Under the pieces are notes generated by a model. It did not search any database, was not told the origin of the DNA, and saw only the letters and a program-made list of their open reading frames with translations. Below are positions 27,185-36,471 of a DNA stretch of 64,000 bases, piece after piece. The stretch's first letter is position 1; the number at the start of each line of letters is the position of its first letter. The position numbers and the translations under genes were made by a program. The DNA lies in contig NZ_VUNA01000006.1 in the NCBI RefSeq assembly GCF_009695905.1, positions 42,708 through 106,707 of the forward strand. The letters run 5' to 3'. This DNA comes from Mogibacterium kristiansenii. Its GTDB lineage: Bacteria; Bacillota; Clostridia; Peptostreptococcales; Anaerovoracaceae.

Positions 27185-27577
27185 TTAGTTATAGGCTTCT
27201 TTCTTTATCGTGTCCGCCAGACTGCTTCCTTGTTTCTTCTCATCCCGAATGGTGATGTAGTTGCTCTCGTCCGGCTGAACCATCCCATACTTTTTCGTGG
27301 CAATCGTTTCCACCTTCTCAATGCTGGTGGCATCGTTAATCTGTTCTTTCAGCGAATCGATTTCCGCCTGAAGAACGTCATTTCGTGCTGCCAGGGTGTT
27401 GTTCTGCTGCTGCAGATTCGTGGAATACGCTGCCATAAAAACAATTCCCAGGAGCAGCAGAGCACCGCACAGAATATATTTAATTGCGATTTTGTATTGT
27501 GCTGCAGCTGCCTGTGTCGTCGTCTTTGTTCTTCGTCTTGCAGCTGCTTTTCGGCCGGTATTTACCGCTGTACTCAT
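27185..27577 (-). CDS. ftsL: FtsL-like divisome protein
   Basis: A 130-residue bitopic protein: a basic, Ala/Arg/Thr-rich cytoplasmic tail (1-30), one span (about 31-50), then a coiled coil (QQNNTLAARNDVLQAEIDSLKEQI, about 55-80, shown here in part) outside. FtsL sequences diverge widely. The call rests on this architecture and its position between rsmH and the transpeptidase gene. It would form a trimer with DivIB/FtsQ and DivIC. Confidence 0.85.
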   Translation of the reverse strand: MSTAVNTGRKAAARRRTKTTTQAAAAQYKIAIKYILCGALLLLGIVFMAAYSTNLQQQNNTLAARNDVLQAEIDSLKEQINDATSIEKVETIATKKYGMVQPDESNYITIRDEKKQGSSLADTIKKEAYN

Positions 27578-27607
27578 TGCTTCCTCCTGTATATTATTGA
27601 TATCTTT

Positions 27608-28540
27608 CTATATTTTCTCTATGACGCGCAGTTTTGCACTCCGCGCTCTCGGATTCTCCTCCAGTTCCCGTTCTCCCGGGGCAATTGGCTTTCGAGTGAC
27701 CTTTCGCACATCCGGCTTCTTTCCGCACACGCACACCGGAAATTCCGGCGGACAGGTGCACGGATTCAGCCGAGCGTTAAAGGCTTCCTTTACCATCCGG
27801 TCTTCCAGTGAATGGAAGGTGATGATGGCCAATCTGCCGCCCGGAGCCAGTATATCCGGAAGGTGCTCCACCGCCGTCTTCAAATGTTCCAATTCTCCGT
27901 TTACCTCAATTCGAATGGCCTGGAACGTCCGTTTTGCCGGATGCGGCCCGTTTCGTCTTGCCGAAGCCGGAATGGCCGCTTTAATCACCTCCACCAGCTC
28001 CCCGGTGGTTTCAATCGGCTTCTCCTCTCGGCGGCGAACGATAAACTGTGCAATTCGAGATGCCCACCGTTCTTCTCCATATTCCTTGATGATTCGGTGG
28101 AGTTCTTTTTCATCGTATTCATTGACTACGTTGTATGCCGTAAAACTGTCGTCCTCATTCATCCGCATATCCATCGGCGCATCGTGCATGTAGGAAAATC
28201 CCCGTTCCGCCGTATCCAGCTGAAACGAGGATACGCCCAGATCCAACAGAATTCCGTCCACCGGCCGTCCTGCCGTTTCCAGAATTCGATCCACCTCGGA
28301 ATAGTTGGAATGGAGAAATATTTTTTTACAAGAATAAGGTTCCAAACGCTTTTGGGAGGCTTCCAGCGCGGCCGTATCCCGGTCCACTGCCAGGAGTGTG
28401 CCCGCTTCGGATAACCGTTCGCAAATTCCGGAAGAATGCCCGCCGCCGCCGGTGGTTCCGTCCACATAGAACCCATCCGGCCGGATGTTCAAGGATTCCA
28501 TTACTTCGTCGTATAGTACCGGTACATGTCTGAATGTCAT
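27608..28540 (-). CDS. rsmH: 16S rRNA (cytosine-1402-N4)-methyltransferase
   Basis: A 310-residue RsmH (MraW) enzyme that methylates the N4 of C1402 in the decoding centre of 16S rRNA. Signature segments are HVPVL (4-8), the SAM loop VDGTTGGGGHS (about 26-36), LLDLGVSSFQLD (about 97) and, near the end, a compact NPRARSAKLRVIEK. It is the second gene of the division cluster, 8 bp after mraZ. Confidence 0.97.
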   Translation of the reverse strand: MTFRHVPVLYDEVMESLNIRPDGFYVDGTTGGGGHSSGICERLSEAGTLLAVDRDTAALEASQKRLEPYSCKKIFLHSNYSEVDRILETAGRPVDGILLDLGVSSFQLDTAERGFSYMHDAPMDMRMNEDDSFTAYNVVNEYDEKELHRIIKEYGEERWASRIAQFIVRRREEKPIETTGELVEVIKAAIPASARRNGPHPAKRTFQAIRIEVNGELEHLKTAVEHLPDILAPGGRLAIITFHSLEDRMVKEAFNARLNPCTCPPEFPVCVCGKKPDVRKVTRKPIAPGERELEENPRARSAKLRVIEKI

Positions 28541-28548
28541 TTTCGCCT

Positions 28549-28980
28549 CTATATATCGTATTCTTCTAACTTTGCAATAAATTCTTCGTCGTTGAACATG
28601 TTCTCACTTTCGGAGTCGTTGTAGACCTCCTTGCTCCACACCTCAATCTTATCCATAGCGCCCAAAGTAATCAGATCCTTCGTGATGGAAGCGTAGTTCT
28701 TGAGGTTCTGGGGAATCAGGATTCGTCCCTGGGAGTCCAGCTGACACTCACTGGCATTGGAAAAGAACTCCCGGATGAACCGCCGCATATCCCGATCCGT
28801 CTGACGGAGCTTTCGCATCTTTGCCACCAGCTCGTCCCAATCCTCCATGGTGTAAATGTAAAGACAGGTATCAAAACCACGGGCCAGCATGCATTTGCCG
28901 CCCAGCTGATTCCGATACTTCGACGGAACAATCATTCTATTTTTATTGTCAATAGAATTTTCATAAGTTCCCGTGAACAT
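28549..28980 (-). CDS. mraZ: Transcriptional regulator MraZ
   Basis: A 143-residue protein with two AbrB-like DNA-binding repeats. Each half carries the D-x-K/Q-G/N-R box: SIDNKNRMIVPSKYR (about 9-23) and QLDSQGRILIPQNLK (about 80-94). MraZ represses its own operon by binding direct TGGG-type repeats. Exactly such an array overlaps the promoter upstream. It is the first gene of the division and cell-wall cluster. Confidence 0.96.
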   Translation of the reverse strand: MFTGTYENSIDNKNRMIVPSKYRNQLGGKCMLARGFDTCLYIYTMEDWDELVAKMRKLRQTDRDMRRFIREFFSNASECQLDSQGRILIPQNLKNYASITKDLITLGAMDKIEVWSKEVYNDSESENMFNDEEFIAKLEEYDI

Positions 28981-29030
28981 AGCTGCCTTCCTAAATTTTC
29001 ATACACGTCTCGACTGTAATTCAATATATG

Positions 29031-29075
29031 CCCCATTTTAAACCACTTCACCCCACTTTTCAACAAAAACCACCA
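29031..29075 (-). promoter_or_regulatory. MraZ operator (five in-phase repeats) over a sigma-A promoter
   Basis: On the minus strand, 5-base repeats recur every 10 bp: TGGTG (29071-29075), TGTTG (29061-29065), TGGGG (29051-29055), TGGTT (29041-29045) and TGGGG (29031-29035). Known MraZ boxes are TGGGN repeats spaced by 5 nt. A promoter, TTGAAA (29058-29063) with 17-bp spacing to TAAAAT (29035-29040), lies within the repeats, so bound MraZ would cover it. Confidence 0.85.
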
Positions 29076-29104
29076 AAAAACATATTTCCTCCCCCCTTTT
29101 CCAT

Positions 29105-29137
29105 AAAAAAAGAACCGCCGCATTGCTGCAGCGATTC
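29105..29137 (-). terminator. Terminator of the thioesterase unit
   Basis: Ten-base arms (29112-29121 and 29128-29137) pair fully with two G-U positions around a 6-nt loop. On the minus strand seven T residues follow (29105-29111). It isolates the mraZ promoter from the thioesterase operon upstream. Confidence 0.85.
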
Positions 29138-29157
29138 TCGCACTTCTGCATATTCCG

Positions 29158-29913
29158 TTATTCCCAACGTTTCAATCCGAATACCGCATGGACATTGTCT
29201 TCCCCGTTCACTTCGGTTTTGAAATAGACGATTTTATCCGCACGCGGGTCCATTTTTCCCGGGTCCAAAAAATCACTTCGAAGGATTTTCAGTTCACTGC
29301 CCAGCGGCGCCTCGTGAACGAACCGCATGTTCAGGGAAGTGATGCAGTATTCCTCCACATTCGGAATGCAATCGTACAAACAGTTGTAATACCGGGCGTT
29401 GTTCATGTGCCCGTTAATGTCAGTCAGCGTTAGGGTTACCGGCACCGTTCCGCCGTCCTTCCATTCCAGCGTCTTTGGAATCCGAAATCTCGTCGGAATT
29501 CCCATCACCGGTTCCCGGTCCTCCGGGTAGGAAGACATGTCATACTCACTCTGAAGCACCAGTTTCCGGGTATCCACGTCCACCAGCGCCCAGTTGCTGT
29601 ATGCTCGCGCCACCAGATTCCCCTCCAAATAGAGCTCATACGCCCGTGGAAAATTCGCCGCCTTCGCCGGAACGACCCAGGTATCGCAGTCCACATGGGC
29701 ATACTTGTATACCGGCCGCATTATTTCCACGCTCATGCGGCTAACCACAAAAGCTTTCCGCTCTTCCCGGTAGATCAATCCGTAGTCTTTATCCGTATCG
29801 TGCATCTGATGATCTGCCGTTTCCTGGAGATACTGCACCAGTGCCGTCGGCGTCAACGCATCGTGACGGTCGATTTCATAAGATCTTGTCTCAAAAGACT
29901 TTGTATATTTCAT
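29158..29913 (-). CDS. Acyl-ACP thioesterase
   Basis: A 251-residue double hot-dog enzyme of the FatA/FatB-like bacterial acyl-ACP thioesterase family, which releases free fatty acids from acyl carrier protein. The first hot-dog domain holds FETRSYEIDRHDALTPTALVQYLQE, the second TLTDINGHMNNARYYNCLYD. The N-x-H-x-N residues typical of the family's active region are visible as DINGHMNN (about 170). It is the last gene of a unit with a degenerate SDR and a YitT protein and is closed by a terminator. Its acyl-chain preference cannot be read from the sequence. Confidence 0.9.
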   Translation of the reverse strand: MKYTKSFETRSYEIDRHDALTPTALVQYLQETADHQMHDTDKDYGLIYREERKAFVVSRMSVEIMRPVYKYAHVDCDTWVVPAKAANFPRAYELYLEGNLVARAYSNWALVDVDTRKLVLQSEYDMSSYPEDREPVMGIPTRFRIPKTLEWKDGGTVPVTLTLTDINGHMNNARYYNCLYDCIPNVEEYCITSLNMRFVHEAPLGSELKILRSDFLDPGKMDPRADKIVYFKTEVNGEDNVHAVFGLKRWE

Positions 29914-29925
29914 CCGTTTTACCCC

Positions 29926-30585
29926 TTATATCTGAACCAGTTGTCCGGTGATTCCCTCCGCATCCCGAGATGCCAGGAATCGCACCGTACCGCCCAATTT
30001 CGGTTCCGCTTCTTCCCGATTCGAAAGAAGCAATCCATTCACACGAATTCGCTTATCCCGCAGCGAACGAGCCAGGGACTGAATCATCCCCTTCAGGGCC
30101 GACTGCAGCATGTTCTCCGCCAAAGACATCGGTTCGGACGTTTCCCAATCCGAATCTCCGGATTGCAACAGAACAATCACGCTTCCCCCTTCCCCCATCA
30201 AGGGCAGCATGGTCTGCAGGTAGAAACCCACGGCATCCAAATTCTTCATAATGCTTTCCCGGTCTTTGCTCCAATCTTCTGCCGGCTGTTCTCGATTCAG
30301 TTCTGGAAGAATGTTGCACACCAACGTATCCAGCCGGTCCTCCATGAATTCTTTCACCACATCTGCGGCAAACTCCATGGAATTCCGATTAAACACGTTG
30401 CATTTGATGTTCAGCGCCCCGGTTTCCCGGCTCAGTTCCAGCGCTTCCTTATATCGATCCCGACAGAAAAAGGCGGTGGTGGCTCCCCGATCGGTAAAAG
30501 CACGCACCAACGATTCTCCTCGGCTTCCGGTTCCCTCTGCAATCAGGACATGCCGGCTTTTTTTATTCTCACTTTCCAGAAGCAT
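29926..30585 (-). CDS. Degenerate short-chain dehydrogenase/reductase-like protein
   Basis: A 219-residue Rossmann-fold protein with an SDR outline: a cofactor loop reading EGTGSRGESL (17-26, poorly matching TGxxxGxG), CNILPEL (about 90-96) where NNAG should be, and a C-terminal FLASRDAEGITGQLVQI that matches FabG-type ends. The catalytic Y-x3-K is absent: the aligned positions are E157 and Q161 (AENMLQSALKGM). It is therefore unlikely to be an active dehydrogenase. It lies 12 bp upstream of the acyl-ACP thioesterase, suggesting a fatty-acid-related or regulatory role. The alignment was made by eye. Confidence 0.7.
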   Translation of the reverse strand: MLLESENKKSRHVLIAEGTGSRGESLVRAFTDRGATTAFFCRDRYKEALELSRETGALNIKCNVFNRNSMEFAADVVKEFMEDRLDTLVCNILPELNREQPAEDWSKDRESIMKNLDAVGFYLQTMLPLMGEGGSVIVLLQSGDSDWETSEPMSLAENMLQSALKGMIQSLARSLRDKRIRVNGLLLSNREEAEPKLGGTVRFLASRDAEGITGQLVQI

Positions 30586-31450
30586 TCTGACTTCCTCCCT
30601 TTCGGCCCCATGTGTGACTCATAATTTCACTTACATTATACACCGAAACGAAGGCATCCGGATCCACCTTATCGATTAAATTAATCAGGGTCACGTATTC
30701 CTGACGATTTACGATGATGTTCAATTCCTTGTAGTGGTGGTAGTCGAATGCACCGGTTGCCTCGTAGAAGGTCGCACCGCTGTACATCACGTTGATGACG
30801 TAATCCCGAATTTCTTCAATATGATCCGATACCACGCACACCTTCTTCTTGATGCTGAAACCAAAGAGGAAGTGATCCAGGATGATTCCCTGGAAATAGG
30901 TTCCCAGAATACTCAGTAATCCGGTCTTGATATCGTAGATGAAAATGGATGGGATTGCTACCGCCATTCCGCAGACGGACATCGCGGTTCCCAGTTCCAT
31001 ATGGAAATATTTATTCATAATTTTGGTGATTACATCCAGTCCGCCGGAGGATGCGTTGTTCATAAACAAGAGGGATGCTCCCAGTGCATAGAGGAACAGG
31101 TATCCCAGCATATCCAAGAATTGATCGTCCATCAATGACTGCATGTTCGGGTAGATTTTCTCCAGAATCCGAATCACGATTGGCAGCAGAATGGACGGAT
31201 ACAGAGTTCGATATGTGAACTCCTTTCCCACAAAAACAGCGGACAGCAGCAGGCAGATTCCGTTCAGAATAATCAGAAGGGTACCTACCGTCATCGGAAC
31301 GAATTTTGCAATCAACACTGCCAGACCGGAGATGCTTCCTACCGCCAAATGGCTTGGAGTCAGAAAGAAAAACACCGCAAAGGAAGCGATAATGGTTCCA
31401 ATTGTAATAATAATATAATCCTGAATGCGCTCTTTTGTACTTTTCACCAA
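30569..31450 (-). CDS. YitT family membrane protein (DUF2179)
   Basis: A 293-residue protein with an N-terminal membrane domain of about five spans (15-205), including the VGSISGLAVLI and NNASSGGLDVI segments of the YitT family. A C-terminal cytoplasmic DUF2179 domain follows (about 205-285; YYKELNIIVNRQEY-like). Function of the family is poorly known. The start is TTG at 31450, or GTG one codon later, with AAGGAG upstream. The end overlaps the SDR-like gene by 17 bp, so the three genes form one operon. Confidence 0.9.
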   Translation of the reverse strand: MVKSTKERIQDYIIITIGTIIASFAVFFFLTPSHLAVGSISGLAVLIAKFVPMTVGTLLIILNGICLLLSAVFVGKEFTYRTLYPSILLPIVIRILEKIYPNMQSLMDDQFLDMLGYLFLYALGASLLFMNNASSGGLDVITKIMNKYFHMELGTAMSVCGMAVAIPSIFIYDIKTGLLSILGTYFQGIILDHFLFGFSIKKKVCVVSDHIEEIRDYVINVMYSGATFYEATGAFDYHHYKELNIIVNRQEYVTLINLIDKVDPDAFVSVYNVSEIMSHTWGRKGGSQNASGK

Positions 31451-31496
31451 ATTTCTCCTTTATTCAAAACAAGAATTTATCTTCAGCCAACAAAGG

Positions 31497-31502
31497 ATTA
31501 TA
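31497..31502 (-). promoter_or_regulatory. Extended -10 promoter of the yitT unit
   Basis: TGGTATAAT on the minus strand combines a perfect TATAAT with the extended TGn element, about 47 bp before the yitT start. No strong -35 is visible, as is usual for this promoter type. Confidence 0.65.
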
Positions 31503-31580
31503 CCATTTGTTATAAAAAAGTCATGTTCTTTTTTTAATACATTCTTAACAATTTGAACGCTCCTGGCTCTTCATTTTTGA

Positions 31581-31623
31581 AAAAAGGTGTTGATGATGGA
31601 ATTCTTATTCCGTCATCAACACC
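31581..31623 (-). terminator. Terminator of the PurF-like gene
   Basis: Seventeen-base arms (31586-31602 and 31607-31623) pair with one G-U and a 4-nt loop. On the minus strand a T-run follows (31581-31585). It lies 17 bp after the stop codon. Confidence 0.9.
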
Positions 31624-31639
31624 AAAAAGCATCGAACGA

Positions 31640-33058
31640 TTATTCTTCTTTTCCGTCCCAGCAGTAGGTGCACAGGTTTTCCACCGGAATGCCAACGGAT
31701 TCCAGCATATCCTCCAGGCGGTTGTACTGCAGGGTATCATATCCCTGCTGCTTCCGAATCACTTCAATCATGTTCTGATATTTTTCGCTGTCCGGATTCA
31801 GGTAATCACCCAATTCATCGTCCTCCATGTGACGGCCTTCCAGCTCATCAATGGCTCTTCTGGCAATCAGTTCCAGCGCAGAGCGGGAACGGGAGAAGTT
31901 GAGATATTTGCAGCCGAACAGGATTGGCGGACATGCCGGACGAACGTGAATTTCTTTCGCCCCGCAGGAATAGAGGTACTTAGCCTTTTCCGCCAGCTGG
32001 GTGCCTCTGACGATGGAGTCGTCAATCAGCACAATTCTCTTATCCTTAATCAGTTCCGGAACCGGAATCAGCTTCATCTTTGCGATGAAATCCCGCTTGG
32101 TCTGAATGGTCGGCATGAAAGATCTCGGCCAAGTCGGAGTGTATTTGATAAACGGACGGGAATACGGCAGTCTGGCCTCATTGGAATATCCGATGGCGTG
32201 TGCCACGCCGGAGTCCGGAACGCCCGCAACGATATCCACATCTTCTCTCTTCAAGGTATCTCGATGGGCAATCGCCGCACCACAGCGATGTCTCATGGCC
32301 TCCACGGAAATATCTTCATAAGAAGATGCCGGATAACCGTAGTATACCCACAGGAACGTGCAGATCTTCATCTTCTTTCCCGGTTCTGCCAGAACGGTCA
32401 CGCCGTCGCTGGTCATGATGTCGATTTCTCCCGGACCCAGGTTCTTGTAATCTTCGTATCCCAGATTCAAATACGCAAATTCCTCGAAGCTGGCGCAGTA
32501 TCCGGTGTCCTTCTTTCCGATGGCCAACGGCGTACGACCCAACTTATCCCGCACGCAGAAAATCCCCCGCTTGGTCATAATCAGCATGCTCATGGATCCT
32601 TCAATCACGTCCTGCGCATGGCGGATGCCGTCAATCATATTATCTTTCTCGTTAATCAGGGCTGCCACCAGTTCTGTGGTATTGATGTCTCCATCTCCCA
32701 TTTCCATGAACTGGGTCGTTCCGTTATCAAACAGCTTCTGCAGCAATTCCGCCTTATTGCTGATCTTTCCAACGGTGGTAATGGCAAAGGTTCCGTGGTG
32801 GGAGCGCACCGTCAAAGGCTGCGGTTCATAATCCGAAATAGATCCCATGCCCATGTTGCCCTTCATGCGAGATACATCGGCATCGAATTTCGTTCTAAAA
32901 GGAGAATTTTCAATATTATGAATGGCCCGATCAAATCCATTCTCTCCGTACACTACCAATCCGCCACGTCTGGTTCCCAAATGAGAGTGATAATCCGTTC
33001 CGAAAAACAAATCAAACACACAATCTTCTTTCAACGTCGCTGCAAAAAAACCGCCCAT
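31640..33058 (-). CDS. PurF-like phosphoribosyltransferase lacking the glutaminase cysteine
   Basis: A 472-residue homologue of amidophosphoribosyltransferase. PurF starts with a catalytic Cys exposed after Met removal; here the protein starts Met-Gly-Gly-Phe-Phe, so the Ntn glutaminase should be dead, and the LQHRGQE-type loop reads LGTRRGG. The phosphoribosyltransferase half is intact: the PRPP loop RIVLIDDSIVRGT at 342-354. Iron-sulfur ligand candidates C233, C376 or C383, C463 and C466 match the B. subtilis PurF pattern. Start ATG 33058 has a GGAAAGGGG site upstream. It is monocistronic with its own promoter and terminator, and no other pur gene is nearby. An ammonia-dependent enzyme or a regulator are both possible. 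Confidence 0.85.
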   Translation of the reverse strand: MGGFFAATLKEDCVFDLFFGTDYHSHLGTRRGGLVVYGENGFDRAIHNIENSPFRTKFDADVSRMKGNMGMGSISDYEPQPLTVRSHHGTFAITTVGKISNKAELLQKLFDNGTTQFMEMGDGDINTTELVAALINEKDNMIDGIRHAQDVIEGSMSMLIMTKRGIFCVRDKLGRTPLAIGKKDTGYCASFEEFAYLNLGYEDYKNLGPGEIDIMTSDGVTVLAEPGKKMKICTFLWVYYGYPASSYEDISVEAMRHRCGAAIAHRDTLKREDVDIVAGVPDSGVAHAIGYSNEARLPYSRPFIKYTPTWPRSFMPTIQTKRDFIAKMKLIPVPELIKDKRIVLIDDSIVRGTQLAEKAKYLYSCGAKEIHVRPACPPILFGCKYLNFSRSRSALELIARRAIDELEGRHMEDDELGDYLNPDSEKYQNMIEVIRKQQGYDTLQYNRLEDMLESVGIPVENLCTYCWDGKEE

Positions 33059-33114
33059 GCGAAACCCCTTTCCTGTCGTTTCATCTGTCTTGCATCTAAA
33101 ACCTAATACAAGAT

Positions 33115-33143
33115 ATTGTATCACCCCTCGACGAAATTGACAA
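33115..33143 (-). promoter_or_regulatory. Sigma-A promoter of the PurF-like gene
   Basis: On the minus strand TTGTCA (33138-33143) and TACAAT (33115-33120) are 17 bp apart, about 57 bp before the start codon. It sits immediately beyond the groEL terminator. Confidence 0.7.
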
Positions 33144-33147
33144 CAGA

Positions 33148-33173
33148 AAAAGGACCGCTTTTGCAGTCCTTTT
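33148..33173 (-). terminator. Terminator of groESL
   Basis: Eleven-base arms (33148-33158 and 33163-33173) with one G-U pair and a 4-nt loop end in a T-run on the minus strand, about 40 bp after the groEL stop. Confidence 0.85.
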
Positions 33174-33213
33174 CCAATGAATCGGTATTCGTATGTTCTT
33201 TAAATCGGGCAGA

Positions 33214-34854
<1,641 letters not shown>

Positions 34855-34870
34855 CTATATCAATCGGCAG

Positions 34871-35149
34871 TTACTCGATTACTGCCAGAATATCTTTCTG
34901 TTCCATAATGGTATATTCCACACCTTCGTGCTTCAAATCCGTGCCGCCGTAACGAGAGAAAATTACGTGGTCTCCCTCTTTCAGCTGCATCTTCTCGTCC
35001 TCAGTTCCGGGACCAACTGCTACAACAACCGCCTGCTGAGGTCTTTCCTTTGCACTGCCGGAAAGAATCAATCCGCCTTCGGTCTTTTCCAATGCCTCGT
35101 CCTTCTTTATAACTACTCTTGCGCCCAATGGCTTAATTCCTAAACTCAT
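34871..35149 (-). CDS. groES: Co-chaperonin GroES
   Basis: A 92-residue 10-kDa cap of the GroEL chamber. It starts MSLGIKPLGARVVIKK and contains the mobile loop EKTEGGLILSGSAKE (about 21-35) that docks on GroEL, ending in a typical DILAVIE. The ATG at 35149 was chosen because AGGAGG lies upstream and family members begin here; a longer in-frame extension exists but reaches into the operator. Confidence 0.98.
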   Translation of the reverse strand: MSLGIKPLGARVVIKKDEALEKTEGGLILSGSAKERPQQAVVVAVGPGTEDEKMQLKEGDHVIFSRYGGTDLKHEGVEYTIMEQKDILAVIE

Positions 35150-35180
35150 TCCAGTTTCCTCCTCTATTATCTTTTTTCTG

Positions 35181-35207
35181 TTAGCACTCATATTAATCGA
35201 GTGCCAA
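35181..35207 (-). promoter_or_regulatory. CIRCE operator (HrcA site)
   Basis: TTAGCACTC (35181-35189), nine bases, then GAGTGCCAA (35199-35207) match the CIRCE inverted repeat TTAGCACTC-N9-GAGTGCTAA with a single change. It lies just after the -10 element, so HrcA would repress groESL in the absence of stress. hrcA is not in the window. Confidence 0.95.
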
Positions 35208-35219
35208 CTTCCAAGAATT

Positions 35220-35248
35220 ATTCTACTCACCTGCTCCTAGGATGTCAA
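35220..35248 (-). promoter_or_regulatory. Sigma-A promoter of groESL
   Basis: TTGACA (35243-35248) and TAGAAT (35220-35225) on the minus strand are separated by 17 bp. The predicted start of transcription is a few bases before CIRCE. Confidence 0.85.
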
Positions 35249-35288
35249 CCTCTTTCCTCGGAAAAAATGTGAAGTTATCTTCATTTTT

Positions 35289-36125
35289 CTATTTCCGCTT
35301 CTCCCGCTCGCTCTTTCGGATGTACACGTCCTTCACCTGAATATTCACATGTCCCAAAGAGAAGGAGGTCATGGTGCGAAGCACCTGCCAGATTTCCTGC
35401 TGGAACATGATGCAGTGACGACCGGCGCCCGGGAACTTTCGAATTCGCACTTCCACCACCAGGTTGAATCCGGACACATTTCCGTTATGGTAGAAATTCA
35501 GCACCTTAATGCACCCCCGATGGGCTTCCGCCGCAATCATGATAATATCCCGAATGGCTTCCTCTCGGATTTCAAACTTTCCGGAATAGCTGAACGGCGG
35601 CCGCACGATGGTCCGTTCTTTTCCGGATTCCTCCTGTAATGCCCGGCTGCGGAAGAATCTCGTTGGATTCAAGATGTATCCCGCAAAATTACGTTTCAAT
35701 TGACCCATCGGTACCGGAATGGCATGCTCTCCGCCCTGCATCCGATGTTCTCCTGCCACCTTTCGCTGTTCTTCCGTCGTAAAATCTTCGATGTACATGC
35801 GGTGATTCGGCGCCGGAAGTTCCAAGGCATCCAGAATCCAATTCACCATTCGATCCGAAGTTCCGATAACCATCAATTTATCCGGATTTAATTCCAAGAG
35901 CTTTTTTCGAACTTCCTCCCGGTGGTCATCGTAGTTGAACAGTGCGGTTCGCATCGCCGCCGCCTTCGACGAGCATTCCTTTGCGGAACGACCGGCAGCG
36001 ATTCCGCCCCGGTAGATCAGCAATCCATCATCAATGATGGCATCGATATGTTTTTCCCGGCATATTCTTGCCGCACTGTAGCTTTTTCCGGTTCCGCTTT
36101 TTCCTGTAAAAGAATATATTTCCAT
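35289..36125 (-). CDS. P-loop protein with C-terminal Asp23-like domain
   Basis: A 278-residue protein. Walker A GKSGTGKS is at residues 8-15, followed by DDGLLIYRG, which may hold the Walker B-like acidic pair (D32-D33). The C-terminal part (about 190-270: REEAIRDIIMIAA, then alternating strands ending in VNIQVKDVYI) resembles the Asp23/Gls24 alkaline-shock fold. The assignment is by pattern, not by search. It is probably cytoplasmic, since no signal or span is visible. The gene lies between groES and a divergent ferredoxin gene. I know of no assigned function for this combination. Confidence 0.65.
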   Translation of the reverse strand: MEIYSFTGKSGTGKSYSAARICREKHIDAIIDDGLLIYRGGIAAGRSAKECSSKAAAMRTALFNYDDHREEVRKKLLELNPDKLMVIGTSDRMVNWILDALELPAPNHRMYIEDFTTEEQRKVAGEHRMQGGEHAIPVPMGQLKRNFAGYILNPTRFFRSRALQEESGKERTIVRPPFSYSGKFEIREEAIRDIIMIAAEAHRGCIKVLNFYHNGNVSGFNLVVEVRIRKFPGAGRHCIMFQQEIWQVLRTMTSFSLGHVNIQVKDVYIRKSEREKRK

Positions 36126-36152
36126 TGTTAAGTTATCCTTACTAAAGTTAAG

Positions 36153-36182
36153 TTTACAAAACTACCAAACAGGTGTTACAAT
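36153..36182 (+). promoter_or_regulatory. Sigma-A promoter of the ferredoxin gene
   Basis: TTTACA (36153-36158) and TACAAT (36177-36182) are 18 bp apart, 32 bp before the ferredoxin start codon. Confidence 0.6.
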
Positions 36183-36214
36183 CAACTCATAAATACTATA
36201 AAGGAGGTACAGTC

Positions 36215-36382
36215 ATGGCTTATGTAATCAGCAGTGAGTGCATCGGTTGTGGAGCTTGTGCCGCTGGATGCCCAGTAGAAGCAATCAGCGAAGGTTCCCC
36301 ATATGTTATCGATGCGGATGCATGCATCGATTGTGGTGCTTGTGCAGATACATGTCCTGTAGGTGCACCTGCAGAAGCTTAG
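36215..36382 (+). CDS. 2[4Fe-4S] ferredoxin
   Basis: A 55-residue clostridial-type ferredoxin with two symmetrical C-x2-C-x2-C-x3-C-P motifs (CIGCGACAAGCP and CIDCGACADTCP), each binding one [4Fe-4S] cluster. It is a low-potential electron carrier for anaerobic metabolism. The start MAYVI follows a strong AAAGGAGG ribosome-binding site; the in-frame extension upstream is not used. It is the only plus-strand gene in the right 98 percent of the window and ends in a terminator shared with rex. Confidence 0.97.
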   Translation: MAYVISSECIGCGACAAGCPVEAISEGSPYVIDADACIDCGACADTCPVGAPAEA

Positions 36383-36420
36383 TTCTTCAAGACATTCTAT
36401 CATGCATGATTTATTATTAG

Positions 36421-36450
36421 AAAATCCCGTAGCGTTCGCTACGGGATTTT
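36421..36450. terminator. Bidirectional terminator between ferredoxin and rex
   Basis: A perfect 14-base inverted repeat (36421-36434 and 36437-36450) begins with AAAA and ends with TTTT, so it gives T-runs on both strands. It serves the two convergent genes. Confidence 0.9.
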
Positions 36451-36471
36451 CTTTTATGCATTCATTTCGAA

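Noticed and set aside
34871..35230. Longer GroES with an N-terminal extension
   Set aside because: The extension would be encoded across the CIRCE operator and promoter; the start at 35149 has a good ribosome-binding site and matches the family.
36125..36182. Rex operator upstream of the ferredoxin gene
   Set aside because: A TTGTTAA half-site is present near 36125, but no matching TTAACAA half lies at the required spacing; a similar lone half-site near acpP is no better.
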